From NCBI GenBank assembly GCA_029212745.1, contig JARGOL010000005.1:153558-217557 (forward strand): a stretch of 64,000 nt of DNA, in the 5' to 3' direction. Each line of letters opens with the position of its first letter. The first letter of the stretch is position 1. The notes beneath the pieces were generated by a model, which had not been told where the DNA came from, did not search any database, and worked only from the letters and a program-made list of their open reading frames with translations. This DNA comes from Alcanivoracaceae bacterium. Its GTDB lineage: Bacteria > Pseudomonadota > Gammaproteobacteria > Pseudomonadales > Alcanivoracaceae. The position numbers were made by a program, and so were the translations under genes. Of the stretch, positions 8,235 through 16,299 are shown piece after piece.

Positions 8235-9263
8235 ATGGCAAAAAAGATGGAGTGGTGGGACCTGCCGGTGCCACAGATATTCCCGCAGACCTACCTGCGC
8301 GTGGCCACCGACCGGGGCGCTGACCCGGCCGCGCTGCTTGATCGTGCGGGCATCGACCCCTCCTATCTGGATCATCCTTGCGATCTCACAGTCCTGCAGA
8401 TGCAGGCGCTGATCGGCGCTGTGCTGGATGCCGTCGGCGATGATGGCCTGGGACTGGACATTGGCTGGAACTTGCCACCCACCGCCTATGGCAGCTTCGG
8501 CTACGCGCTGCTGTGCAGCGAAACCATGGCCGACGTGCTGGAGCTGACCCAGCGCTATTGGCACCTGGTTGGCCGTGGCACGCATCTGAACATCCACGGG
8601 CAGGGCGATCTGCTGGTCGGGGAACTGACACTCCAGGCACCCTTCCCCGGGCCACTGGCACAGCTTGTCTACGAGACCACCTTCACCAGCCTGCACCGCG
8701 GCTTTGCACTGCTCACCGGAAAACCGGTGACGGACACTGAAGTCTGGTTTGCCTTTCCCCCGCCGCCCCATGCCGACAAGGCGCGCAGCATGCTCGGCAA
8801 TGTTCGCTACCAGATGCCCGTCAACCAGTTCCGTTTTCCCCGCGCCCTGCTCGACATTCGCCTGGGCATGCACAATCCGGTGGGACTGAAATTCGCGCTG
8901 GAACAATGTGCCCGCGAGGATGCACTGATCGACACGGAAGCCGGGCGTATCGTTGGCAAGGTGCGCGAACTGATGATCTTCGGTGAAGAGGGCTTCCCCG
9001 GCCTGGAAGCCATCAGCCGGCAGCTCAACATGACCGCACGCACCCTACGCCGGCGGCTGGAACAGGAAGGCACCAGCTTCAAGACATTGACGGAGGAAGC
9101 CAAGCGCCGCGATGCCCTGAAGCTGCTGGACGACTACAGCCTGGACATCCAGCGCGTGGCCGAGTTGCTTGGCTACCAGGACCCGGCCAACTTCACCCGC
9201 GCATTCCGGCAATGGACCGGCCAGACGCCGAGCCAGTACCGGAACACACGACAGTCAGCCTGA
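8235..9263 (+). CDS. AraC family transcriptional regulator (VirS/Arabinose_bd type)
   Basis: A 342-residue regulator with an N-terminal ligand-binding domain of the PF12625 type (about 20-210) and a C-terminal double helix-turn-helix (about 240-338: ISRQLNMTARTLRRRLEQEGTSF, then VAELLGYQDPANFTRAFRQWTGQTPSQYR). AGGA precedes the ATG. Regulators of this group, such as VirS of Mycobacterium tuberculosis and OruR-like proteins, usually activate an adjacent catabolic or lipid-modifying operon. Here the gene lies between an SDR-MBL operon and a PF10118-monooxygenase operon, and the same motif occurs upstream of both. The inducer is unknown. Confidence 0.92.
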   Translation: MAKKMEWWDLPVPQIFPQTYLRVATDRGADPAALLDRAGIDPSYLDHPCDLTVLQMQALIGAVLDAVGDDGLGLDIGWNLPPTAYGSFGYALLCSETMADVLELTQRYWHLVGRGTHLNIHGQGDLLVGELTLQAPFPGPLAQLVYETTFTSLHRGFALLTGKPVTDTEVWFAFPPPPHADKARSMLGNVRYQMPVNQFRFPRALLDIRLGMHNPVGLKFALEQCAREDALIDTEAGRIVGKVRELMIFGEEGFPGLEAISRQLNMTARTLRRRLEQEGTSFKTLTEEAKRRDALKLLDDYSLDIQRVAELLGYQDPANFTRAFRQWTGQTPSQYRNTRQSA

Positions 9264-9274
9264 GATCAAAATCG

Positions 9275-10786
9275 TCAGTTGACCGCCGTCACGGGTTGTC
9301 CGGCATCCATACCGTATCCGTAGCCATGGGACACCGGGTTCGAAAATACCAGCGCCTTGTCATCCACACGTGTGAACTTGAACGCGGCAAAATCCTTCAG
9401 GTAGTTCTGGTACAGCTTCCATGGCTTGTCAGCGCCCTGCTGTGGCACCAGTGACAGGGCCCGCTGGATATACCCGGATGACATGTTCAGGAACGGTTCG
9501 GTAGGCATCTCCGGGTCATGGTTTCGCGGCGTGGCCACCTGCCAGCCATGCTTGTCCATGTGCCGGATGACCTTGCAGAAGTACTCGCAGATCAGGTCCG
9601 CCTTCAGGGTCCAGGACGAGTTGGTATAGCCGAACACCATGGCCACATTGGGCACGTCCTCAACCATGGCGCCCTTGTAATAGAGCTTGGTGGCAGGATC
9701 CACGGGCTCGCCGTCCAGCGTCACCGTCATTCCCCCCAGCAGCTGTATCTGCAAGCCGGTGGCGGTAATGATGATATCCGCGTCCAGGTGCTCACCGGAT
9801 TTCAGCACGATGCCGGTCTCATCAAAGCGCTCGATGTGATCGGTCACCACAGATGCCGAGCCGTCACGCAGGCGCTTGAACATGTCGCCGTCAGGCACGG
9901 CGCAAAGGCGCTCATCCCAGGGATTATAGCTGGGCGTAAAGTGCTTCATGTCGACCTTGTCGCCCACCTGTTTCTTTACCTGACCCATGAGCAGGGAACG
10001 CACCTTGTCTGGCCACTTCTTCGAGGCGTTATAGATGCCCATGCTGAGCAGGACATTGCGCGCGCGCGCCATGTGGTAGACCGTGCTTTCCGGCAACACC
10101 TTGCGCAAACGATTGGAGATCACATCCTTTTCCGGCACCGAGGCCACGTAACCGGGTGAGCGCTGCAGCATGGTCACATGAGCCGCCTTCCCGGCCATTG
10201 CCGGCACCAGGGTCACCGCGGTGGCGCCACTGCCGATCACCACCACTTTCTTGCCGGCGTAATCCAGTCCTTCTGGCCAATGCTGCGGATGGATGATGTC
10301 GCCGCGGAAATCATCCCGCCCGGCGAATTCCGGCGTATAGCCCTGGTCGTAGTTGTAATAACCGGAAGCGCAGATCACGTACTGGCTCTCCACCTTTACC
10401 GTCTCACCGCTGTCACCACGCGCCATGGTCAGGGTCCAGCGCCCTTTGGTGCTGTCCCAGTTGGCGCTCTTGACCTTGTGCTGGTAACGGATCTTGCGGT
10501 CGATACCGTACTCGCGCGCGGTTTCCTGTATGTACTCGCGGATGGACTCACCGTCGGCAATGGCCTTCGGGTTGGTCCAGGGCTTGAAGTTGTAGCCCAG
10601 CGTATACATATCGGAGTCGGAGCGAATACCCGGATAGCGGAACAGGTCCCAGGTGCCACCCATGGCGGCACGCCCCTCGAACAGCGCCACGCTCTTGCCG
10701 GGGCAATGCTTGCCCAGGTGCACAGCTGCACCGACACCGGACAACCCGGCACCGATAATGGCAACGTCAACGTAATCGGTTTTCAT
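9275..10786 (-). CDS. Baeyer-Villiger type flavin-containing monooxygenase
   Basis: A 503-residue flavoprotein monooxygenase that would insert one oxygen atom into a ketone or oxidise a heteroatom, using FAD and NADPH. The FAD motif GAGLSG (12-17), the NADPH motif GSGATA (185-190) and, between them, the type I Baeyer-Villiger fingerprint FxGxxxHxxxWP (F160 to P171, FRGDIIHPQHWP) are all intact. Length and layout match EthA/MymA-like enzymes. AAGGAG before the ATG at 10786 fixes the start. The gene begins 20 bp after the PF10118 gene, so the two form an operon, and it is convergent with the AraC gene. The substrate is unknown; a lipid ketone or long-chain aldehyde is plausible. Confidence 0.92.
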   Translation of the reverse strand: MKTDYVDVAIIGAGLSGVGAAVHLGKHCPGKSVALFEGRAAMGGTWDLFRYPGIRSDSDMYTLGYNFKPWTNPKAIADGESIREYIQETAREYGIDRKIRYQHKVKSANWDSTKGRWTLTMARGDSGETVKVESQYVICASGYYNYDQGYTPEFAGRDDFRGDIIHPQHWPEGLDYAGKKVVVIGSGATAVTLVPAMAGKAAHVTMLQRSPGYVASVPEKDVISNRLRKVLPESTVYHMARARNVLLSMGIYNASKKWPDKVRSLLMGQVKKQVGDKVDMKHFTPSYNPWDERLCAVPDGDMFKRLRDGSASVVTDHIERFDETGIVLKSGEHLDADIIITATGLQIQLLGGMTVTLDGEPVDPATKLYYKGAMVEDVPNVAMVFGYTNSSWTLKADLICEYFCKVIRHMDKHGWQVATPRNHDPEMPTEPFLNMSSGYIQRALSLVPQQGADKPWKLYQNYLKDFAAFKFTRVDDKALVFSNPVSHGYGYGMDAGQPVTAVN

Positions 10787-10806
10787 GGTCTGGCTCCTTG
10801 TTGCCA

Positions 10807-11664
10807 TTAACTGTCTTCACCCAGGTACTTCTTGCGTGCTGCTGCCAGTACGTCGCGATTGTCATGCTGCCAGGGGTGGTAATCCTTGCGGTAGAAATCC
10901 ATGTAGTCTGCGCGTAATTCACGGCCCATCCGGCCAAGCACGCCCAGGGCCTCACGCCACATTCGCCAGTTTTTCATCTGCCCTGTCTGGCGCATCAAGG
11001 CCAGCGCGTGAGTGGTATTCAGGATGAGGAAAAAGAAGGTGACCTCCATCATGGTGCGGCGCAGCAGATTGCGATCACCCACCAGCTGGTCATAGACATC
11101 AAAGGCCACGCCCTTGTGCTCGGTTTCCTCGATGGCATGCCAGGCCCACATCTTCTCCATGGCCGGCGCCATCTGCTCAAGCAGCTCAGGACGTTTGCCA
11201 AGCATGTAATCAGACATCAACGCGGTAATGTGTTCACCGCACACCGTGCCGGCCAGCTGCTTCTGCGGCGACTGGTGTTTGCGCATCAACCTGTTGAGCT
11301 TGCGTATCCTGTTCTCGATCCAGCCGAGCGGGTATCCACGCTTCTTCAAGGTTTCATTGAGCGCATCGTGTTCCTTCGAGTGATGGGCCTCCTGGCCAAT
11401 AAAGGCCCGCACCTGGGCCTTCAGCACCGGGTTGGTGATCTTCTTCTGGAACAGCCGCACGGAATAAATGAACTGGTCTTCGCCTTCCGGCAGGGTCGCC
11501 GAGAAGCCGGTAAAGAACATGCTCAGGAACGCATTGTTGCGGAACCAGAAATCCGGAATGGCATCATCATAGGTCTGTCCCAGCCGGCGCACCGGCACGC
11601 CCACGGCTTCGCCCTTTCGTGCGCTTTTCTTGCTGGCCTGGTCAATCGCTGCCACTGCTGTCAT
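10807..11664 (-). CDS. PF10118 family metal-dependent hydrolase (putative di-iron protein)
   Basis: A 285-residue protein of the family named predicted metal-dependent hydrolase (PF10118/COG3687). It is largely helical. Two ExxH motifs, E92-H95 (QEAHHSKEH) and E180-H183 (EETEHKG), with E144-H145 between them, resemble the ligand set of ferritin-like di-iron proteins, so an oxidase or oxygenase role is as likely as hydrolysis. The biochemical function of the family is not established. GGAGAG before the ATG at 11664 sets the start; upstream in-frame ATGs have no such sequence. It is first in an operon with the monooxygenase, and two copies of the shared regulator motif lie 57-102 bp upstream. 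Confidence 0.82.
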   Translation of the reverse strand: MTAVAAIDQASKKSARKGEAVGVPVRRLGQTYDDAIPDFWFRNNAFLSMFFTGFSATLPEGEDQFIYSVRLFQKKITNPVLKAQVRAFIGQEAHHSKEHDALNETLKKRGYPLGWIENRIRKLNRLMRKHQSPQKQLAGTVCGEHITALMSDYMLGKRPELLEQMAPAMEKMWAWHAIEETEHKGVAFDVYDQLVGDRNLLRRTMMEVTFFFLILNTTHALALMRQTGQMKNWRMWREALGVLGRMGRELRADYMDFYRKDYHPWQHDNRDVLAAARKKYLGEDS

Positions 11665-11719
11665 GGGTCTTCTCTCCCGTTTGTTCTGTGCATGCATCGA
11701 TAGTGGCAGGGAGAGGCAA

Positions 11720-11767
11720 CTTGTCATGAGGGGCCAGCTGGACAGTGTTCTTGTCATTAGTGGCCAC
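11720..11767. promoter_or_regulatory. Tandem copies of the AraC-associated motif upstream of the PF10118-monooxygenase operon
   Basis: CTTGTCATGAGGGGCCAG (11720-11737) and CTTGTCATTAGTGGCCAC (11750-11767) are direct repeats 30 bp apart, close to three helical turns. The second matches the site at 8149-8166 at 16 of 18 positions. Direct repeats in helical register are typical of AraC-family operators. Binding by the AraC protein encoded at 8235-9263 is inferred. Confidence 0.62.
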
Positions 11768-11823
11768 ATGGGCGCCATGTTGTGGCGTGACGCCAGATGC
11801 TGTGTGCGGCTGCCAGGAGCGGG

Positions 11824-12240
11824 TCAGTCGCCGCGCACCCGGCCGCGCAGGGCCTTGGTCTGGCCGCGCTGGCTCTTGCGGTCCATGCGCTTCTGGCGGG
11901 CCGACTTCGACGGTCGGGTGGGACGGCGCTTCTTTTTCTCCACCGTCACCGAACGCACCAGCTCCGCCAGCCGCTCCAGCGCCTCCTCGCGGTTGCGCTG
12001 CTGGGTGCGATGGTTCTGTGCCTTGATGACCACGACACCATCGTCGCTGATGCGCTGGTCATTCAGGGCCAGCAGCCGGGCCTTGTAGATGTCTGGCAAG
12101 TCCGAGGCACGAATATCGAAACGCAGGTGGATAGCCGAGGCCACCTTGTTGACGTTCTGGCCACCGGCCCCCTGGGCGCGAATGGCCTCCATCTGGATCT
12201 CGTTTTCGGCAATGAACACCGAGGGAGTAATACGCAACAT
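11824..12240 (-). CDS. arfB: Alternative ribosome-rescue factor / peptidyl-tRNA hydrolase ArfB
   Basis: A 138-residue homologue of E. coli ArfB (YaeJ), which enters the empty A site of stalled ribosomes and hydrolyses peptidyl-tRNA without a stop codon. The catalytic GGQ motif (G26-G27-Q28 in RAQGAGGQNVNK) and the basic C-terminal tail that lies in the mRNA channel (EKKKRRPTRPSKSARQKRMDRK) are both present. Length matches the family. It lies 26 bp after the epimerase gene but has no clear ribosome-binding sequence; an extended -10 just upstream suggests its own leaderless transcript. Confidence 0.95.
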   Translation of the reverse strand: MLRITPSVFIAENEIQMEAIRAQGAGGQNVNKVASAIHLRFDIRASDLPDIYKARLLALNDQRISDDGVVVIKAQNHRTQQRNREEALERLAELVRSVTVEKKKRRPTRPSKSARQKRMDRKSQRGQTKALRGRVRGD

Positions 12241-12246
12241 GACGTG

Positions 12247-12255
12247 AGTATACCA
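12247..12255 (-). promoter_or_regulatory. Extended -10 promoter immediately before arfB
   Basis: On the minus strand TGG-TATACT (12255 to 12247) is an extended -10 element. Its last base is 6 bases before the arfB ATG, so transcription would begin at or next to the start codon. No good -35 is visible. Confidence 0.42.
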
Positions 12256-12266
12256 AGGGCCGCCTG

Positions 12267-13247
12267 CTAGTGCCGGGCCTGCAGCCAGTCACGAGTGCGC
12301 GCCAGGCCCTGCTGCAATGAAACCGCAGGCGCATAACCGAATGCGGCGCGGGCCTTGTCGGCCGAGAACACCAGATCGCCGCGGAACAGACTGATCCGGT
12401 AGCGGGTCAGGGGCGGCTGGCCCGACAGCGGCAACAGCCGCCAGGCCCACTCGGTGACCAGCGCCATCACCCAGGCCAGTGCGAGCGGCAAACTGCCGCG
12501 GGCACGGGGCGTTTCAAAGGTATCGGCAATGGCATCGACGAACGTGCGCCAGCTGACCACATCATCACACAAAACAAATGCTTCACCGCTGGCACCATCG
12601 CGTTGTGCCGCCTGCACCAGGCCTTCGGCAAGATTCTCGACATAGGACAGGCAGACGCGGGTGCGGCCGCCCCCCACATGCAGGTAGATGCGACGCTCAA
12701 GGGCATCGACAATGCCCGGCAGGCTGAGGCGGTCACCGGGCCCGTAGGGCACCACGCCCGGGCGGATGATGGTGCAGTGGAGCGCGCCGGAGAAGGACTC
12801 CACCAGCTGTTCTGCCGCGCGTTTGGTGCGGCAATACGCGTTGATATCGCCATCGCGCGGCGTGTTTTCATCACCACGGGCGTGGCCGCTGTAGCGATGT
12901 ACGGCCAGCGATGACATGTGTATGAAACGCGGCACCCCGGCGCTGGCGGCGCCCTCCAGCATGTGCCGGGTGCCCTCCACGTTGACGCGTTGGAACAGGG
13001 CATCGGGGCCCCAGTCAGACGGAATAGCGGCCAGGTGGAACACATGACTGACCCCGGCGAACAGGCCAGCCGGCAGGGTCGCGGTGATATCCCCGCGCAT
13101 CACCTCCACACCCAGGTCCGTGAGCTGCGTGGCATCCTCGCCCGGCAGTACCAGGGCACGCACCGGCACCTGCTGCTGACGCAGACAACGGCACAGGTTG
13201 GAACCGATGAATCCGTTTGCGCCGCTGACCAGTGCCCGTTCAATCAT
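12267..13247 (-). CDS. NAD-dependent epimerase/dehydratase (extended SDR)
   Basis: A 326-residue extended short-chain dehydrogenase. The N-terminal nucleotide-binding motif GANGFIG (9-15), HLAA (71-74), MSSLAVH and the catalytic pair Y138/K142 (YCRTK) are intact. Members act on nucleotide sugars, sterols, flavonoids or other hydroxy/keto substrates; the sequence does not single one out. Its ATG directly follows the CPBP stop codon with no gap, so it is translated as the third gene of a coupled SDR-CPBP-epimerase operon. Residues 208-225 (LALAWVMALVTEWAWRLL) are unusually hydrophobic for a soluble enzyme and may be a membrane-facing insert. Confidence 0.87.
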   Translation of the reverse strand: MIERALVSGANGFIGSNLCRCLRQQQVPVRALVLPGEDATQLTDLGVEVMRGDITATLPAGLFAGVSHVFHLAAIPSDWGPDALFQRVNVEGTRHMLEGAASAGVPRFIHMSSLAVHRYSGHARGDENTPRDGDINAYCRTKRAAEQLVESFSGALHCTIIRPGVVPYGPGDRLSLPGIVDALERRIYLHVGGGRTRVCLSYVENLAEGLVQAAQRDGASGEAFVLCDDVVSWRTFVDAIADTFETPRARGSLPLALAWVMALVTEWAWRLLPLSGQPPLTRYRISLFRGDLVFSADKARAAFGYAPAVSLQQGLARTRDWLQARH

Positions 13248-13946
13248 TCAGTTTATCCAGCAGAACCAGGTATTGAGGAGGCCAAGATAGAAATGGAACA
13301 GCAACGGCCACAGCAACGAACCACTGCGATACGCCAGCAATCCCATCAGGATGCCACCGGGGATGGCACCAATCAGCTCCATTTGCGGCTTGCCGATATG
13401 GATGATGCACGACAGTGACACCTGCACCATCATGGCAAGGAACGGCCGGTAACCCAGCCCGAGCATGCCAAAGCCGATAAAACCGCGGAAGAAAGCCTCC
13501 CAACCGATGTAGTACAACAGGTAGCTGCCGGCGAACAGCAGGAAAAGCGAAGGGCTCTCCATGGCCAGCGGCGCCAGCGGGTACTCGGCCTGGAACTGCG
13601 GGTCATGGGACGACACCCAGGTGGGCAGTACCAGCAAGGCGCAGGCAATCAGCGTCCACTTCAGCCCCCAGCGCCAGTCACCCGGGGCGAACAGTTTCAG
13701 GCCGTAGTCGGCGATTCCCAGGGGCTTGAGCAGCAGCAATGGCAGCAGGAAACAGACCATCACCGCTGCATGGTGGTAGAGATAGCCGTTCAGCTGCGCC
13801 CGGTGGCCATCACCTGCGGCAAACCACTGCAGGTAGATGCGCTCATCCGCCGGATAGACAAATGCCACCATGGCCGCCAGGGAAAGCCCCCAGAACAGCC
13901 ACTCCTGGCGCGACGTGCCGGCGAACACCTCGCGTACTGCAATCAC
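13248..13946 (-). CDS. CPBP family intramembrane protease-like protein
   Basis: A 232-residue polytopic membrane protein with about six hydrophobic segments, belonging to the CPBP/Abi family related to the CAAX protease Rce1. The family motifs are present in changed form: motif 1 is WEAFFRG (E150, R154), so the first of the usual two glutamates is a tryptophan; the motif 2 histidine is H183 (SCIIHIGKP) and motif 3 is HFYLGLLN (H218, N225). Protease activity is therefore uncertain. Translation starts at GTG, overlapping the SDR stop codon as GTGA, which couples the two genes. The substrate is unknown. Confidence 0.85.
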   Translation of the reverse strand: MIAVREVFAGTSRQEWLFWGLSLAAMVAFVYPADERIYLQWFAAGDGHRAQLNGYLYHHAAVMVCFLLPLLLLKPLGIADYGLKLFAPGDWRWGLKWTLIACALLVLPTWVSSHDPQFQAEYPLAPLAMESPSLFLLFAGSYLLYYIGWEAFFRGFIGFGMLGLGYRPFLAMMVQVSLSCIIHIGKPQMELIGAIPGGILMGLLAYRSGSLLWPLLFHFYLGLLNTWFCWIN

Positions 13947-14752
13947 TTGTCGGCCACCGTGATCAGCATGCTGCGCTCCACCAGGCCGGGCTGCAGCTTG
14001 CTGGGCAGAAACCTGCCCAACAGGCTCAGGCGGTTAAGCAGCCCCGGTACAAAAACCGTTTTCCCGGCCAGCATCGCATGCACCGACTGACGTGCCACCT
14101 CTGCAGACGCCATCATGCCGGTGTTGCCCTTGAGCTCCTGCCCGGCATGTTCCATGAATTCCGTCAGCGTGCCGCCGGGACAACTGCACGTGACCTGCAC
14201 GTTTGATCCCTTCAGTTCGTAAGCAAGAATTTCCGACAGTCGCCGCACGTAGGCCTTGGTGCCGGAGTAGACCGCAAACCGGGGGGTGGGCAGGAAGGCG
14301 GCCACCGAGGCGATATTGAGAATATGCGCTGGCTGGCCGTGGGCCATGGCCCGGTCGATGAAGTCGTGGCACAGGGTGGTCAGGGCGGTGACATTGATAT
14401 CGATGTCGCGCTGGCTGACCTCGCGCTTCTGCTCGCTGAAGTTCGCCCATACCCCGGTGCCGGCATTGTTCACCAGCACCGTGAGCGCCAGTCCCTCAGC
14501 GTCCAGCCAGCGATCTGCCCGCGCCATCAGCCCATTGAGCGCCTCACGGTCGGACAGGTCGCAGGCCAGCACCTGACAGCGGGTGCCATGGCGTTGCGAC
14601 AGCTCCTCTGCCAACTGCAGCAACCGCGCCTCCCGGCGGGCCACCAGGACCAGCTGATAGCCGCGTGCGGCCAGCTCGCGGGCGATGTCCGCACCAATGC
14701 CGCTGGATGCGCCGGTGACCAGCGCCACTTGCTTGTCGTTCATGCCTGTCAT
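13943..14752 (-). CDS. SDR family oxidoreductase
   Basis: A 269-residue classical short-chain dehydrogenase: TGASSGIG at 13-20, NNAG (LVNNAGTGVW), active-site serine in NIASVAAF, and YSGTK as the Tyr/Lys pair. The closest general resemblance is to DltE/YqjQ-like SDRs of unknown substrate. The ATG at 14752 follows GGGAGG at a workable distance; a second ATG at 14743 is possible. First gene of the SDR-CPBP-epimerase operon. The 208-bp region upstream carries the terminator of the acyl-CoA dehydrogenase gene; I could not pick a convincing promoter in it. Confidence 0.87.
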   Translation of the reverse strand: MTGMNDKQVALVTGASSGIGADIARELAARGYQLVLVARREARLLQLAEELSQRHGTRCQVLACDLSDREALNGLMARADRWLDAEGLALTVLVNNAGTGVWANFSEQKREVSQRDIDINVTALTTLCHDFIDRAMAHGQPAHILNIASVAAFLPTPRFAVYSGTKAYVRRLSEILAYELKGSNVQVTCSCPGGTLTEFMEHAGQELKGNTGMMASAEVARQSVHAMLAGKTVFVPGLLNRLSLLGRFLPSKLQPGLVERSMLITVADK

Positions 14753-14869
14753 GGCGTTTCGCCTCCCTGACGAAAGAAAATGGCACGATAGTACAGCTTT
14801 CACGCATTTCCAAGTAACACTTACATTTTGGCCCAGCCAGACACTGTCGATCCTGCCGCTTTCACGGGC

Positions 14870-14897
14870 ACAAAAAAAGCCCCGCCTGGGCGGGGCT
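14870..14897 (-). terminator. Rho-independent terminator of the acyl-CoA dehydrogenase gene
   Basis: GCCCCGCC pairs with GGCGGGGC. On the minus strand the hairpin is followed by seven T residues (plus-strand A run 14870-14876). It lies about 60 bp after the stop at 14961. The plus-strand side has only three T residues. Confidence 0.85.
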
Positions 14898-14960
14898 TTC
14901 CTGCACGCTCACTTGCCTCTCCGGGCAATCACCTGGCCGTCACCAGCCGGGGCGGCGCCA

Positions 14961-16106
14961 TCAGTCGGCCAGGATGGCCCGGCTGATGATGGTCTTCATG
15001 ATTTCATTGGTACCGCCGTAGATCCGCTGCACGCGGGCATCGGCAAACATGCGCGCAATGGGGTATTCCCACATGTAGCCATAGCCACCGTGCAGCTGCA
15101 CACATTCGTCGATCACCTTGCACTGCAAATCGGTGACATAGTATTTCGAGGCCGCTGCCGTGGGCACATCAAGCTTGCCCTCAAGGTGCAGCTCCAGGCA
15201 GCGGTCCACATAGGCACGTGCCACTTCCAGCTCGGTGTGCATTTCCGCCAGCTTGAACTGGGTGTTCTGGAACTCCGCCACCGCCTTGCCGAACGCCTTG
15301 CGATCCTTCACATAGGTAATCGTGTGCGCGAGGGCAGACTCGGCCATGGCCAGGCCGTTGATGGCAATACCCAGGCGCTCCTGCGGCAGCTCCTGCATCA
15401 GGTAGACAAAGCCCATGCCTTCCTGGCCCAGCAACGCATCCTTGGACAGGCGCACATCCTGGAAGAACAGCTCGGAGGTGTCCTGGGCCTTCATGCCCAC
15501 TTTCTTCAGGTTCTTGCCCTTTTCGAAGCCCGCTGTGCCCGCCTCCAGCAGGAACAGGCTGATGCCCTTGGCACCCTTGGTGGGATCGGTCTTGGCCACC
15601 ACAATCACCAGGTCGGCATTCTGGCCATTGGTGATAAAGGTCTTGGAACCATTGAGGATGTAATCGTCGCCATCCTTCACCGCCGTGGTCTTGATGCCCT
15701 GCAGGTCTGACCCCGCCGCCGGCTCTGACATGGCGATGGCACCGATGACCTCACCAGAGACCATCTTCGGCAGGTACTTCTGCTTCTGTTCCTCGCTGCC
15801 GTAATGCTCGATGTAGGGCGCCACGATTTCCGTGTGCAGCCCCCAGCCAATGCCGGTGAGTCCGGCCCGTGACACTTCCTCACTGACCACCACGCTGTAG
15901 AGGAAATCGGTACCGAGACCGCCGTACTCTTCAGACACCATCGGGCACAGGAACCCCTGCTCGCCGGCCTTCAACCACAGTTCACGGGACACCTGCCCGG
16001 TCTGCTCCCATTCTTCATGGTGAGGTGCCGCTTCATTCTCGAGGAACTTGCGCACGGTATCGCGGAAGGTGTCATGGTCGGAATTGAACAAGGTACGCGG
16101 AATCAT
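14961..16106 (-). CDS. Acyl-CoA dehydrogenase (long-chain type)
   Basis: A 381-residue FAD enzyme for the first step of beta-oxidation, converting acyl-CoA to trans-2-enoyl-CoA and passing electrons to ETF. Signatures are AMSEPAAGSDLQGIKTTA (FAD contact), KTFITNG, RKAFGK and the C-terminal QLHGGYGYMWEYP and IYGGTNEIM. At the MCAD catalytic position (YEGT) it has glycine (YGGT). The likely base is E243 in LPQERLGIA, as known for long-chain and isovaleryl-CoA dehydrogenases. AGGAG before the ATG at 16106 sets the start. It stands alone with its own terminator. Chain-length preference cannot be read with certainty. Confidence 0.93.
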   Translation of the reverse strand: MIPRTLFNSDHDTFRDTVRKFLENEAAPHHEEWEQTGQVSRELWLKAGEQGFLCPMVSEEYGGLGTDFLYSVVVSEEVSRAGLTGIGWGLHTEIVAPYIEHYGSEEQKQKYLPKMVSGEVIGAIAMSEPAAGSDLQGIKTTAVKDGDDYILNGSKTFITNGQNADLVIVVAKTDPTKGAKGISLFLLEAGTAGFEKGKNLKKVGMKAQDTSELFFQDVRLSKDALLGQEGMGFVYLMQELPQERLGIAINGLAMAESALAHTITYVKDRKAFGKAVAEFQNTQFKLAEMHTELEVARAYVDRCLELHLEGKLDVPTAAASKYYVTDLQCKVIDECVQLHGGYGYMWEYPIARMFADARVQRIYGGTNEIMKTIISRAILAD

Positions 16107-16299
16107 CGCCTTTCTCCTGTATTGCGCGGGTGCGGCTCCGGGCCGGGACGGTGACCAAGGGTCGGCACCAGCCGGTGAGCTGACGGTGAAAAAATCGGGG
16201 CAGCCTGACAGGGACGCCCGAAAACAGCTGCCCAAGACTCTGCTGATCGCACGTGAATGGCAATGACCGGATCGCTCAGCAGTGACCGTAGCGCTCGCG

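Noticed and set aside
14801-14820. AAGT-N3-ACTT inverted repeat upstream of the SDR gene as an operator
   Set aside because: Only 11 bp, no regulator gene nearby and no promoter elements in register.
14685-15710. 341-codon plus-strand frame opposite the acyl-CoA dehydrogenase
   Set aside because: Antisense shadow without motifs; it also runs through the terminator at 14870-14897.
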